A DNA stretch of 64,000 bases, taken from positions 4,278,001 to 4,342,000 of the forward strand of contig NZ_CP064031.1 in the NCBI RefSeq assembly GCF_049532895.1, in the 5' to 3' direction. Shown in pieces: positions 18,259-26,904 of the stretch; position 1 is the first letter of the stretch, and each line of letters starts with the position of its first letter. The notes beneath the pieces were generated by a model. The model saw nothing but the letters and a program-made list of their open reading frames with translations, did not search any database and was not told the origin of the DNA. The translations under genes were made by a program, and so were the position numbers. This DNA is from Dyella_B acidisoli (GTDB lineage Bacteria > Pseudomonadota > Gammaproteobacteria > Xanthomonadales > Rhodanobacteraceae).

Positions 18259-18821
18259 ATACAAAACTCCCCATTTCGTTGAAAGGTGTTTGGATTCAAT
18301 ACCAACCAGAAATGTCGACGAAACAACGGGTCATGTCGACGTAAGGACATAAGACGCCAGGCCGAAAGCAACAACGCTTTAGCCAAGCCCCTTATGTAAA
18401 GAGCAACGATCGCGAAATCCCCCAAACTCACTACGTCGAACGTAACGTTTCAATGTTCAACAATGAGCACTTCCTTTAGCGACGTCACCCTATGAATAGA
18501 GAGACGTAACGCCAAAAAAAAAGCCTACTTGTCTAGAGTAAATTTGCCCAGGATCGAGCGCTCAAGTGCATCGGTCCGTCGTTTATTGAGACATTGATCG
18601 CATTTGATTCGAAGAAAAGCCGCATGTATGCACGAATTCTTGACACAAATGAAGATTGCGTGAGATGTGATTTTCTTCTTTGCAAATGCATCGAAAGACA
18701 TTGCGAAGAATGCGCCATCGAATTGACGCTGCGCTGCAACTACCGACAGCTTCAGGCCCTGCGATGGAAGCGCATTGTTGGGATTGCCTTCAAAACTGCT
18801 GAGCTTGATCGACCACACCGG
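18259..18821. other. A+T-rich gene-free stretch
   Basis: Upstream region of the secreted eight-cysteine gene. Short frames on both strands (for example 18525-18818 minus, 18594-18827 plus) overlap each other, lack ribosome sites and show no protein-like pattern. No hairpin terminator or RNA gene is recognised. Confidence 0.4.
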
Positions 18822-18953
18822 TCATGATTGACGGCGATCACTCCAGTTACAGGCGAGTGTGGTATTCGCGCAATCCTGATCGCAAGCAACGACGTTTGCG
18901 CTGGCAACTACACAGCTGGCCATTGCGACCAAGGCAATGATTTTCTGGCGCAT
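18822..18953 (-). CDS. Possible small secreted Cys-containing peptide
   Basis: A 43-residue frame reads MRQKIIALVAMASCVVASAN then VVACDQDCANTTLACNWSDR. It has a short basic start, a hydrophobic core and a plausible signal-peptidase site (ASA or VVA), leaving a mature peptide of about 20 residues with three cysteines. A lipobox reading (VVAC) is also possible. The ribosome site is weak (CAAGAA). The frame is short enough to be chance, but the signal-like N-terminus is striking. It lies in the same segment as two larger exported proteins. Confidence 0.35.
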   Translation of the reverse strand: MRQKIIALVAMASCVVASANVVACDQDCANTTLACNWSDRRQS

Positions 18954-19136
18954 GCTGGTTTTCTTGAGCGGCGGCACGAACGCGGACAACAGGCATGAGG
19001 CGGCCGTGCAGGCACGTGCGTGCTTTATTGTTGAATCAGCAGTTGATCTACTTCCCTTCCCTATGCGTAGCCGAGGGAGGTTAAAGGGCGGCGAAGAACA
19101 TCACGGTTACGGCAAGCTCAAGCAACCCCATCTCAG

Positions 19137-19161
19137 CCCTCCCCTGCCAAGCAGGGGAGGG
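19137..19161 (-). terminator. Hairpin after glpK
   Basis: Perfect 11-bp stem CCCTCCCCTGC/GCAGGGGAGGG with a 3-nt loop, 10 bp after the glpK stop. No T-run follows. Related hairpins occur at 12735 and 26905, suggesting a dispersed short intergenic repeat used as transcript end or mRNA stabiliser. Confidence 0.55.
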
Positions 19162-19251
19162 AGCATTTACGTCAAATTCTGAAACCCATGGTTGCTTCCA
19201 CTGCTTGTTTCCAGCCTGCATAAAGTGCTTCGCGATGCGCTTCCGGCATCG
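19137..19251. repeat. 115-bp direct repeat, right copy (overlaps glpK 3' end)
   Basis: Partner of 12735-12849 (about 91% identical, no gaps). This copy is continuous with the complete glpK gene, so it is the parental-type junction. Similarity ends abruptly at 19251. Confidence 0.85.
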
Positions 19252-20668
19252 ACGGCTCGAAACGGCGATCGACGGCCCAATGGCGCGCGATATCTTCGCG
19301 ACTCGACCAGAAACCGGTCGCGAGACCGGCCAGATAGGCAGCGCCTAACGCGGTTGTTTCCGCCACTTTCGGTCGCAGCACCGGCACATTGAGTATGTCG
19401 CTCTGGAACTGCCCAAGAAATCCATTCGCGATAGCGCCGCCGTCTGCACGCAGCTCTTTCAGCCTGATGCCGGCATCGCTTTCCATCGCGGCAAGCACGT
19501 CGCGCGTTTGATACGCCATCGACTCCACGGCTGCGCGGATGAAATGTTCTTTGGTCGTGCCGCGCGAAAGCCCAAAGATCGCGCCACGCACGTCACTGCG
19601 CCAATACGGCGCACCCAGGCCCACGAACGCCGGCACCATGTATACGCCTTCGTTGGACTTGGCGCGCTCGGCATATTCTTCCGAATCACCTGCCCGGCCG
19701 AGCATGCGCAAGCCGTCGCGTAACCACTGGATCACCGAACCGGCGACGAAGATCGCGCCCTCCAATGCGTACTCCACTTTACCGCCCACGCCCCACGCGA
19801 TAGTGGTAAGCAGGCCATTGTTGGAGGCGACGGCTTTATCGCCGGTATTCATCAGCATGAAGCAGCCAGTGCCGTAGGTGTTCTTCGCCATGCCAGGCTC
19901 AAAACACGCTTGGCCGAACAAGGCCGCTTGCTGATCGCCTGCGACGCCGGCGATCGGCACTTCGTGACCGAAGAAATGTTGACCCAATGTATTGCCGTAG
20001 ATTTCGCTGCACGGACGCACTTCGGGCAACATGGCGCGCGGCACGCCGAGCATCTGCAGAAGATCGTCATCCCAGCGAAGCTCATGAATGTTGTACATGA
20101 GCGTGCGCGAGGCATTGGTGTAGTCCGTGACGTGCACCTTGCCGCCAGTGAGATTCCAGATCAGCCAGGTATCGATGGTGCCGAACAGCAGTTCACCGCG
20201 CTTGGCGCGTTCGCGCGCGCCTTCGACGCGATCGAGTATCCATTTCACCTTGGTGCCGGAGAAATACGCGTCGATCAGCAGACCAGTCTTCGCACGCACC
20301 ATCTTGTCGTGGCCGGCGGCGATGAGTTCGTCGCAGATCTGGCGTGTCTGGCGCGATTGCCAAACGATGGCGTTATAGATCGGCTGGCCGGTCACCTTGT
20401 CCCACACCACCGTCGTCTCGCGCTGATTAGTAATGCCGATGCCGGCGATCGCTTGCGCATCGACTTGCGCGTTGTTCATCACCTCGGTGATGGTGGTGAG
20501 CACGCTGGTCATGATCTCGCGCGGGTTGTGCTCCACCCAGCCTGGCTGCGGAAAAATCTGACCGAATTCGCGTTGCGCGATACCCACGATGCTGCCGGCG
20601 CGATCGAACAGGATTGCACGCGAACTGGTCGTGCCCTGGTCGATGGCCAGGATGTATGACTTATCCAT
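19172..20668 (-). CDS. glpK: Glycerol kinase
   Basis: The 498-residue protein has the usual length of the FGGY-family enzyme. It starts MDKSYILAIDQGTTSSRAIL (phosphate-binding loop) and contains GIAQREFGQIFPQPGWVEHN, IGITNQRETTVVWDK and GTGCFMLMNTG. It phosphorylates glycerol to sn-glycerol 3-phosphate in the cytoplasm. It lies 15 bp downstream of glpF in the same direction, so the two are very likely co-transcribed. The 3' end is duplicated at 12.77 kb. Confidence 0.98.
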   Translation of the reverse strand: MDKSYILAIDQGTTSSRAILFDRAGSIVGIAQREFGQIFPQPGWVEHNPREIMTSVLTTITEVMNNAQVDAQAIAGIGITNQRETTVVWDKVTGQPIYNAIVWQSRQTRQICDELIAAGHDKMVRAKTGLLIDAYFSGTKVKWILDRVEGARERAKRGELLFGTIDTWLIWNLTGGKVHVTDYTNASRTLMYNIHELRWDDDLLQMLGVPRAMLPEVRPCSEIYGNTLGQHFFGHEVPIAGVAGDQQAALFGQACFEPGMAKNTYGTGCFMLMNTGDKAVASNNGLLTTIAWGVGGKVEYALEGAIFVAGSVIQWLRDGLRMLGRAGDSEEYAERAKSNEGVYMVPAFVGLGAPYWRSDVRGAIFGLSRGTTKEHFIRAAVESMAYQTRDVLAAMESDAGIRLKELRADGGAIANGFLGQFQSDILNVPVLRPKVAETTALGAAYLAGLATGFWSSREDIARHWAVDRRFEPSMPEAHREALYAGWKQAVEATMGFRI

Positions 20669-20683
20669 GATATCGGCTCCTGT

Positions 20684-21529
20684 TCAACGAGTTGGATCTG
20701 TCACAACGCCGTTTGCACCGCTGGCGTCTTGCGGGGAACGCAACACGCGCAGGCGTGCAGGCAGGAACGGATACACCAGCCATTGATAGGCAGCAGCGCC
20801 GACCACACCACCAATCAGCGGGCCAACGATGGGAATCCACCAATAGTTGTCCGGTGCCGGCAGCGCGGACGAACTCCAGCCGGCGAAATAAGCGAACACA
20901 CGCGGCCCAAAATCGCGAGCGGGATTGATTGCCCAAGCTTCCAGATATCCCATCGATGCGCCGATGGTGGCCACCAGCAAGCCGATGATCAATGCGCCTG
21001 AGTTCGCGCCAGGTGCCATTTCGTTGTACTGCTCGGTGATCGCAAAGATGCCAAACAACAAGAACGCGGTGAGGATGATCTGATCGAGCAATGCATGCAT
21101 CGGGGTAATTGCCAGGCCCGGATGCGTAAAGAACACACCCGCGGCGCCGCCTGCTTCGCGAGTGAGCTGATGTACCTGGTTGTAGTGATCGATGACCGGC
21201 GAGAACAGTACGTACACGATCGCCGCGCCGAGGAATGCGCCGATCACTTGCGCTATGCAGTAGGGAATCACTTTCTTCCATGGGAATTTGCGGAACAACG
21301 CAAGCGCTAACGTCACGGCCGGATTCGCATGCGTGCCGGACACCGCGCCCGTAACGTAGATCGCAATCGTGACAGCCAGCCCCCAAGCAATGCATACACC
21401 CCAATACGCATTCGCGTAAGGACTTGGATCGTAGAGCACGTACATGCATGCAACTGAATCGCCCAAGCCGATGATGATGAACATGGCGATCGCTTCGGAA
21501 ATCAACTCGCCGATGCTTTGCCGGCTCAT
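20684..21529 (-). CDS. glpF: Glycerol uptake facilitator (aquaglyceroporin)
   Basis: The 281-residue inner-membrane channel has the MIP-family pair of NPA motifs: GTHANPAVTLALALF (residues 69-71) and INPARDFGPR (202-204). The Asp after the second NPA is typical of glycerol-permeable members as opposed to water-only members. Six hydrophobic segments plus two half-helices are visible. It allows facilitated glycerol entry, trapped by the adjacent GlpK. The 237-bp gap to glpD holds a palindromic repeat, so glpF probably has its own promoter. Confidence 0.97.
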   Translation of the reverse strand: MSRQSIGELISEAIAMFIIIGLGDSVACMYVLYDPSPYANAYWGVCIAWGLAVTIAIYVTGAVSGTHANPAVTLALALFRKFPWKKVIPYCIAQVIGAFLGAAIVYVLFSPVIDHYNQVHQLTREAGGAAGVFFTHPGLAITPMHALLDQIILTAFLLFGIFAITEQYNEMAPGANSGALIIGLLVATIGASMGYLEAWAINPARDFGPRVFAYFAGWSSSALPAPDNYWWIPIVGPLIGGVVGAAAYQWLVYPFLPARLRVLRSPQDASGANGVVTDPTR

Positions 21530-21625
21530 GGTTGTGCCCCTGGCATCGGCATGCGCAATACGATCACTAGATGATTCAACATATTTTCCCTCCCACAGGT
21601 TGTTGTTCCCGGCAAGCGTTAGCCT

Positions 21626-21718
21626 CCCTTGCCGTCATTCCCGCGAAAGCGGGAATCCATTTACTCTGATGCAAAAGGCGAAGGTGGATTCCCGCTTTCG
21701 CGGGAATGACGGCAAGGG
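21626..21718. repeat. Long palindromic REP-like element
   Basis: Two perfectly complementary 34-bp arms (21626-21659 and 21685-21718) separated by 25 bp. The core GTCATTCCCGCGAAAGCGGG is itself palindromic. This family of intergenic repeats is widespread in proteobacterial genomes. It sits between glpD and glpF, where it could attenuate or stabilise the transcript. Confidence 0.85.
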
Positions 21719-21766
21719 AAAATGGAGCTTTATGACAAAACATGTAAATTCGACAGAAAAGCTATT

Positions 21767-23275
21767 TCAAGCAAATGAAGCACGGCGTGGCGGCGCATCG
21801 GCGAGATAGGCCGTCAAGCGCGCCACTTGTTCCTGATTAAGCCGCAGGCCAAGCTTGCTGCGGCGCCAGAGCACGTCGGTGGCATCCACCGCCCATTCCA
21901 GCGCACGAAGATAATCCACTTCGGCCTGATACAGATCGGCGCCAAAATGCTCACCCAGATCCTGTAGCGATCGCGCTTGCCCGAGTATTCGCGTGGCGCG
22001 GCTGCCGTAGCTGTGCACCAGGCGCCAAGCCATGGACTCGGGCAACCATGGATGTGCCGATTGCAGTTCGCGCTGCAAGACATTTACATCTTGCCGTTCG
22101 CCGCCGGGAAGCGGATGACCTTTGGACGTCCACGCTTCTGACGCATCCGGAAACACCGGCGCAAGGCGATCCATCGCTTCCTCCGCCAATTTGCGATACG
22201 TGGTCAGCTTGCCACCGAAAACGTTGAGCAGCGGTGCGCCTTGCTGATCCAGTTCGAGCAGGTAATCGCGCGTGACTTCCGACGCATTGCCAGCTTCATC
22301 GTCCAGCAACGGGCGCACGCCGCTATAACTCCACACGACATCGGCTGGCGTAATGCTGCGCTTGAAGTAGCGATTCACCGCATCGCACAGATAGCGGGTT
22401 TCTTCATCAATGATATGCGGTGCCGACGGATCATCGTGGTAATCCATATCGGTCGTGCCGACCAAAGTGAAATCGTGTTCGTAGGGAATGGCAAACACGA
22501 TGCGGCGATCGGGCTGTTGGAAGATGTATGCGTAAGGATGCTCGAACAGTCGTGGCACCACGATATGGCTGCCTTTGACCAGGCGCAGTGCGTGATCGTG
22601 CCCAACTTTGGCAACGTCATCGAGAAACTGCACGGCCCACGGACCGGTCGCGTTGATCAGCGCCTTGGCGCGGATGGTCGACCGCTCACCGTGCACCGAT
22701 TCCAGTTGCGCATTCCAGCCATCTGCATCACGGGTCGCACTGATGCAGCGTGTGCGCGTAAAAATCGTCGCACCACGCTCCATCGCATCCATCGCATTGA
22801 GCACGACTAGGCGGGCATCCTGCACCCAGGCATCGGAATAGACGAAGCCGATATGGAATTCATCGCGCAGCGGCAATCCTGATTTATGGCGCTTTAAAGA
22901 CACGCGCCGCGATTTCGGCAAGGTGCGCCGGCCGCGCCCCAGGTTGTCGTAGAGAAACAAGCCGAGCCGGATCATCCAGGCCGGCCGCAGATGCGATTGG
23001 TGCGGCAGCACGAAGCGCAGCGGCCAGATGATGTGGGGCGCCGCACGCAGCAGCACTTCGCGCTCGGCCAAGGCCTTGCCGACCAGGGCGAACTCGTACT
23101 GCTCCAGGTAACGCAAGCCGCCATGGATGAGCTTGGTGCTGGCGCTGGAGGTATGCGCAGCCAAGTCGTCGCGCTCGCACAGGCATACGGAGAGCCCCCG
23201 CCCGGCAGCATCCCGCGCGATGCCGACGCCGTTGATGCCGCCGCCAACCACCAGTAGGTCGTACTGCTCCGTCAT
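21767..23275 (-). CDS. glpD: Aerobic glycerol-3-phosphate dehydrogenase
   Basis: The 502-residue flavoprotein begins MTEQYDLLVVGGGINGVGIA, an FAD-binding Rossmann motif, and continues with ARDAAGRGLSVCLCERDDLA, SSASTKLIHGGLRYLEQYEF and GVRPLLDDE, all GlpD signatures. It oxidises glycerol 3-phosphate to dihydroxyacetone phosphate at the inner membrane and feeds electrons to ubiquinone. It lies downstream of three GlpR-like operators and upstream of glpF-glpK. Confidence 0.98.
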   Translation of the reverse strand: MTEQYDLLVVGGGINGVGIARDAAGRGLSVCLCERDDLAAHTSSASTKLIHGGLRYLEQYEFALVGKALAEREVLLRAAPHIIWPLRFVLPHQSHLRPAWMIRLGLFLYDNLGRGRRTLPKSRRVSLKRHKSGLPLRDEFHIGFVYSDAWVQDARLVVLNAMDAMERGATIFTRTRCISATRDADGWNAQLESVHGERSTIRAKALINATGPWAVQFLDDVAKVGHDHALRLVKGSHIVVPRLFEHPYAYIFQQPDRRIVFAIPYEHDFTLVGTTDMDYHDDPSAPHIIDEETRYLCDAVNRYFKRSITPADVVWSYSGVRPLLDDEAGNASEVTRDYLLELDQQGAPLLNVFGGKLTTYRKLAEEAMDRLAPVFPDASEAWTSKGHPLPGGERQDVNVLQRELQSAHPWLPESMAWRLVHSYGSRATRILGQARSLQDLGEHFGADLYQAEVDYLRALEWAVDATDVLWRRSKLGLRLNQEQVARLTAYLADAPPRRASFA

Positions 23276-23305
23276 CGTCTGTCCTATGGGCTCATCTTAT
23301 CGAAA

Positions 23306-23323
23306 ATGTTCGTTTTCGATCAT
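23306..23323. promoter_or_regulatory. GlpR-like operator O1
   Basis: ATGTTCG-TTTT-CGATCAT fits the E. coli GlpR operator ATGTTCG-N4-CGAACAT at 13 of 14 half-site positions. It lies 31 bp upstream of the glpD start. Confidence 0.75.
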
Positions 23324-23335
23324 ATTGATATAAAA

Positions 23336-23353
23336 AAGCGCACTAACGAACAT
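23336..23353. promoter_or_regulatory. GlpR-like operator O2 (one good half-site)
   Basis: The right half CGAACAT is perfect and the left half AAGCGCA is poor. It is spaced 30 bp from O1. Confidence 0.5.
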
Positions 23354-23387
23354 TTAAGGAGCAAAAATTTACAGGTTCGCTTGATGA

Positions 23388-23405
23388 ATGAGCGTATTCG
23401 AACAT
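23388..23405. promoter_or_regulatory. GlpR-like operator O3
   Basis: ATGAGCG-TATT-CGAACAT: right half perfect, left half 5 of 7. It lies between the glpR stop and O2, so the three sites span the whole glpD promoter region and probably allow cooperative repression. Confidence 0.65.
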
Positions 23406-23438
23406 TTTTGGCGTTTGCACGCTGCAATGCAGCGAGGA

Positions 23439-24215
23439 TCATGGTTCCGCGGCCACATGCACCTGCGTGCCTGCTTCCGCCAGCACAGGGGCCAACTCAG
23501 GCGGCGGCGCACGATCGGTAAACCAGGCATGGACCAGGGAAATCGGCCCCAGGCGCACCAGGGCATCGCGCCCCACCTTGCTGTGGTCCGCCGCGAGGAA
23601 CACCTGCCGGGAATGCTCAATGATGGCCTGCGCCACCCGCACTTCATGCAGATCGAAATCGAACAAGGTGCCGTCCGGATCGATACCGGAAATACCGATC
23701 ACCCCGAAGTCGACCTTGAACTGGCGAATCAGCTCGATCGTCGGCTGACCCGTCACGCCATGATCGCGTCCACGTACCACACCACCCGCCACGATGACTT
23801 CAAAGCTGGGGTTTTCGCTGAGCATGATCGCCACGTTGAGATTGTTGGTGATCACGCGCAGGCCTCGGTGGTTCATCAGCGCACGCGCCACGTCCTCATT
23901 GGTGGTGCCCAGGTTGATGAACAGTGAGGCGTCGTCGGGGATGTGTTGCGCCAACAAAGCAGCGATGCGCAGCTTTTCCTCCTGCCACAGGTTCTGCCGC
24001 TTGGTGTAGGCGAGGTTTTCGACGCTCGAAGGCAGGCTGACACCACCGTGATAGCGGCGCAGCAGGCCGGCATCACACAGCGCGGCCAAATCGCGACGGA
24101 TGGTCTGCTGGGTCACCTCGAAATGCCCGGCCAGATCCTCCACGGTGGCGAAGCCTTCCTCGCGCACGCGCGCTACGAGCTGCTCCTGTCTGCGGTTGAG
24201 TACCCGATCGCTCAT
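23439..24215 (-). CDS. glpR: DeoR-family glycerol-3-phosphate regulon repressor
   Basis: The 258-residue protein has the DeoR-type N-terminal winged helix (RRQEQLVARVREEGFATVED, VTQQTIRRDLAALCDAGLLR, YHGGVSLPSS) and a C-terminal sugar-phosphate sensor domain with NLGTTNEDVARAL, VAGGVVRGRDHGVTG and IGISGIDPDGTLFDFD. Location next to glpD and the operators between them support GlpR. It would repress glp genes until glycerol 3-phosphate binds. Confidence 0.93.
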   Translation of the reverse strand: MSDRVLNRRQEQLVARVREEGFATVEDLAGHFEVTQQTIRRDLAALCDAGLLRRYHGGVSLPSSVENLAYTKRQNLWQEEKLRIAALLAQHIPDDASLFINLGTTNEDVARALMNHRGLRVITNNLNVAIMLSENPSFEVIVAGGVVRGRDHGVTGQPTIELIRQFKVDFGVIGISGIDPDGTLFDFDLHEVRVAQAIIEHSRQVFLAADHSKVGRDALVRLGPISLVHAWFTDRAPPPELAPVLAEAGTQVHVAAEP

Positions 24216-24397
24216 CGTTGTTCCGTCCGGAAGCCGGCGCCATGGTATCCGAGAGGCTGTTCAACATCTCCCCACGGCCCGCATAGCCCCCAGTGCAAGC
24301 CGCCGACGGACGTAGAAAACCTGCCGGGCAACCTTCCGTTCGTCATTGAGAACGGCCAACCTTCATGCCGAATCACACGTAGCACGGCCGCCGCCTC

Positions 24398-24403
24398 TAT
24401 AAT
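24398..24403 (+). promoter_or_regulatory. Probable -10 box of ispB
   Basis: A perfect TATAAT ends 9 bp before the first ispB ATG; no good -35 box is visible 17 bp upstream. If used, transcription starts next to the ATG at 24413, giving either a nearly leaderless message or favouring the downstream ATG at 24431. Confidence 0.5.
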
Positions 24404-24412
24404 CGAGGTTCT

Positions 24413-25435
24413 ATGTCCAGCCCCAGCCGCATGAACACCTCCGTTCTCCAGACCATCGACCCGGCACGCGACTTTGCCGGGGTACGCGCCCTAGCTGAAA
24501 GCGACATGCAGCGCATCGATGCCCTGGTCCGTCAGCGGTTGGCTTCCGACGTGGTGCTGATCAATCAGATCGCCGATCACATCATCGCCGGCGGCGGCAA
24601 GCGCCTGCGCCCCATGCTGCATGCCCTCGCCGCGCGCACTGCCGGTTATAACGGCGACAAGCACATCAAACTAGCGGCGGTGATCGAGTTCATCCACACC
24701 TCCACCCTGCTGCACGATGACGTGGTGGACGAGTCGGATCTGCGCCGTGGCCGCAAGACCGCCAACGCGCTGTGGGGTAATGCGGCTAGCGTGCTGGTGG
24801 GCGACTTCCTCTATTCGCGCTCGTTCCAGCTGATGGTGGAACTGGACGACATGCGCATCATGCGCATCCTCGCCGACACCACCAACACCATTGCCGAAGG
24901 CGAGGTACTGCAGTTGCTCAACATCGGCAATGCCGATGTTGATGAAGCTGCCTACCTAGCGGTGATCGAGCGCAAGACAGCGGTGCTGTTTGCCGCAGCT
25001 ACGCAACTCGGCGGCTTGCTGGGTGGGCTGCCAGAGGCACAGGTGGCGGCGCTGCGCCGCTATGGCATGCAGCTTGGTTATGCCTTCCAGATTGCCGACG
25101 ACCTGCTCGACTACATCAGCGATGCCGACACACTGGGCAAGAACATCGGCGATGATCTCGCCGAGGGCAAGCCGACGCTGCCAATGATTTATGCGTTACA
25201 ACGTGTCGGCGCCGAGCAGGCACGCGCGATGCGCCACGCCATTGAGCATGGCGGCCTGGATTCGCTCGACCATATCCTCACTGCCATCCGCGAATCGGGT
25301 GCGATCGAACGCACGCGCGAATGCGCGCTGCGGCATGCGCGTGCGGCGCGTGAGGCGCTGAGCTTGCTGCCGGCTTCGTCTTATCGGGATGCGCTGGCGA
25401 CGCTGGCGGATTACTCGGTGCAGCGAACCTTCTGA
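24413..25435 (+). CDS. ispB: Polyprenyl (octaprenyl) diphosphate synthase
   Basis: The 340-residue trans-prenyltransferase has the first Asp-rich motif LLHDDVVDESDLRRG (residues 102-106), GGKRLRP for substrate binding, and the second motif ADDLLDY (229-233). It builds the C40-type isoprenoid tail of ubiquinone from IPP and FPP. The start may be ATG 24413 or ATG 24431. It is divergent from glpR, with a TATAAT box just upstream. The ubiquinone hydroxylases ubiI and ubiH lie 1.5-4 kb away. Confidence 0.95.
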   Translation: MSSPSRMNTSVLQTIDPARDFAGVRALAESDMQRIDALVRQRLASDVVLINQIADHIIAGGGKRLRPMLHALAARTAGYNGDKHIKLAAVIEFIHTSTLLHDDVVDESDLRRGRKTANALWGNAASVLVGDFLYSRSFQLMVELDDMRIMRILADTTNTIAEGEVLQLLNIGNADVDEAAYLAVIERKTAVLFAAATQLGGLLGGLPEAQVAALRRYGMQLGYAFQIADDLLDYISDADTLGKNIGDDLAEGKPTLPMIYALQRVGAEQARAMRHAIEHGGLDSLDHILTAIRESGAIERTRECALRHARAAREALSLLPASSYRDALATLADYSVQRTF

Positions 25436-25460
25436 ATCATGACACGCCGGGAAAGCCACC

Positions 25461-26048
25461 CTCTCCCTTCCGCCTGATTAGCGTCTTGCCTCAGCTGGGC
25501 ATGTCGTGATGTTGGACCATTGCCTGCGGCGCTTTCGGAGCTTTCGGACCCTAAAGGGCCCGAGTCACTTTTCTTTGCTGGCCCAAAGAAAAGTAACCCA
25601 AAGAAATGGCCTGAAGAGCTCATGGCCTGTGCAAGTTACAAGCCTGAAGGATGACGCCTTGCTTTGATCGTTGGCGGGCCAAGCTTCCATAACCCCGCTA
25701 TACCGCGAGGCGGCAGAGCGCTGAGGACTTAAGGCAGATCGGGCAGACCTCGGCAAAGCTCAACCTGTGGGCAAGCAGGCTTTAAGCCCTCAGTGCTTCG
25801 ACGCCTCGCGGTATAGCGGGGACGTTGAACCATGGGCGAGCAACCTTCGATCTAGCCATACACGTTCAGGCTTTTACCTTACCCATGCCGCGAGCTTCTC
25901 AGGCCATTTCTTTGGGTTACTTTTCTTTGGGCCAGCAAAGAAAAGTGACTCGGGCGCCCACGGCGTCCGAAAGCGCCGCAGGCAATGCCCCAACACCACC
26001 ACATGCCCAGCTGAGGCGAGACGCTAATCAGGTCCCGAAGGGAGAGGG
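25461..26048. repeat. ~590-bp palindromic repeat element
   Basis: Outer arms 25461-25624 and 25885-26048 are inverted near-copies (for example AAAGAAAAGTAACCCAAAGA on one side and its complement on the other; the ends share CCTGATTAGCGTC...). An inner pair, about 25690-25735 and 25786-25830, repeats CCGCTATACCGCGAGGCG. All reading frames inside are by-products of the repeat. Similar long intergenic palindromes are common in Xanthomonadales genomes. It has no transposase and could be a non-autonomous mobile element or a large cruciform-forming repeat. Confidence 0.85.
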
Positions 26049-26058
26049 GAGTTCCTCA

Positions 26059-26853
26059 TTAAGGCGTACCGCTGAATGCCGCGTGCAGCCAATCGTGCAT
26101 CAAGCGGTAACTACGCGCGGCAGCGCGTGGATCATATTTGCAGCCCGGCGAGTTCTCTTCCGTTTCGGTAAAGCAATGCACGGAATTGCCGAGCACCAGG
26201 AACTCCCAATCGGCGGAGCTTGAGCGCATTTCGTCCAGGAACTTATCGGCGTCGGGCATGGTGCCCTTGTCGTCGGCACCATTCATTACCAGCACGCGCG
26301 CCTTGATGTTCTTCGCCAACGCCGGATCGTCGGTGGCCAAGCCGCCGTGGAATGACACGACCGCCGCGACATCTGCACCGCTGCGCGCCAGATCAAGCAC
26401 GGCGGAACCGCCAAAGCAGAAACCAATCGCGGCGAGCTTGCCGGTATCGATCGGCGCATTCGCTGCCTGCGCCTTCAATTGCGAGAGCGCTTCATTGATG
26501 CGCTTGCGCATCAGCGCACGGTCGCTATAGAGCGGCGTAGCAGCGGCCTTCGCCTGATCGGCGTGCCCGACCTGCGGCCGGACGTTTTCGCCATACATGT
26601 CGGTGAGCAGGATCACGTAGTCCTTGCCCGCGATCATCTCGGCCTTCTTGATGGCCACATCGTTCACACCGTACCAGTTCGGCACCATCACCAGGCCAGG
26701 GCGCTTGGCGTGGTCGGTGTCGTCGTAGATCAGCACGCTCTTGAAATGCGTGCCGTCGAGAGTCCATTCCACCGGGCGATGCACCATCTTGGCTTGCGCG
26801 GCGAAACTGAGGCCGGCGAGTAATGCGAGACAGACTGCTCGAATGAAACGCAT
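26059..26853 (-). CDS. Exported dienelactone-hydrolase-family protein
   Basis: The 264-residue alpha/beta hydrolase begins with a signal peptide (RFIRAVCLALLAGLSFAAQA, cut near residue 21). The nucleophile elbow is AIGFCFGGSAV (C146), the Cys version seen in dienelactone hydrolases. The acid and base are probably in MNGADDKGT and LGNSVHCFTE. The ribosome site is GAGGAA 6 nt before the ATG. Family members cleave lactones or esters; the physiological substrate cannot be read from sequence. It stands alone between the palindromic element and the ubi genes. Confidence 0.85.
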   Translation of the reverse strand: MRFIRAVCLALLAGLSFAAQAKMVHRPVEWTLDGTHFKSVLIYDDTDHAKRPGLVMVPNWYGVNDVAIKKAEMIAGKDYVILLTDMYGENVRPQVGHADQAKAAATPLYSDRALMRKRINEALSQLKAQAANAPIDTGKLAAIGFCFGGSAVLDLARSGADVAAVVSFHGGLATDDPALAKNIKARVLVMNGADDKGTMPDADKFLDEMRSSSADWEFLVLGNSVHCFTETEENSPGCKYDPRAAARSYRLMHDWLHAAFSGTP

Positions 26854-26904
26854 AGCTGATTCCTCTGTTTGATGGTGAGAGAAGCTAGATCAACACCTGG
26901 AGTT

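Noticed and set aside
18525..18818. 97-codon minus-strand frame
   Set aside because: No ribosome site, overlaps frames on the other strand, unlikely composition for a protein.
25411..26223. Short frames ending in WASKEK-like or starting SLGYFSLGQQRK-like peptides
   Set aside because: They lie within the palindromic repeat and mirror each other. They are repeat by-products.
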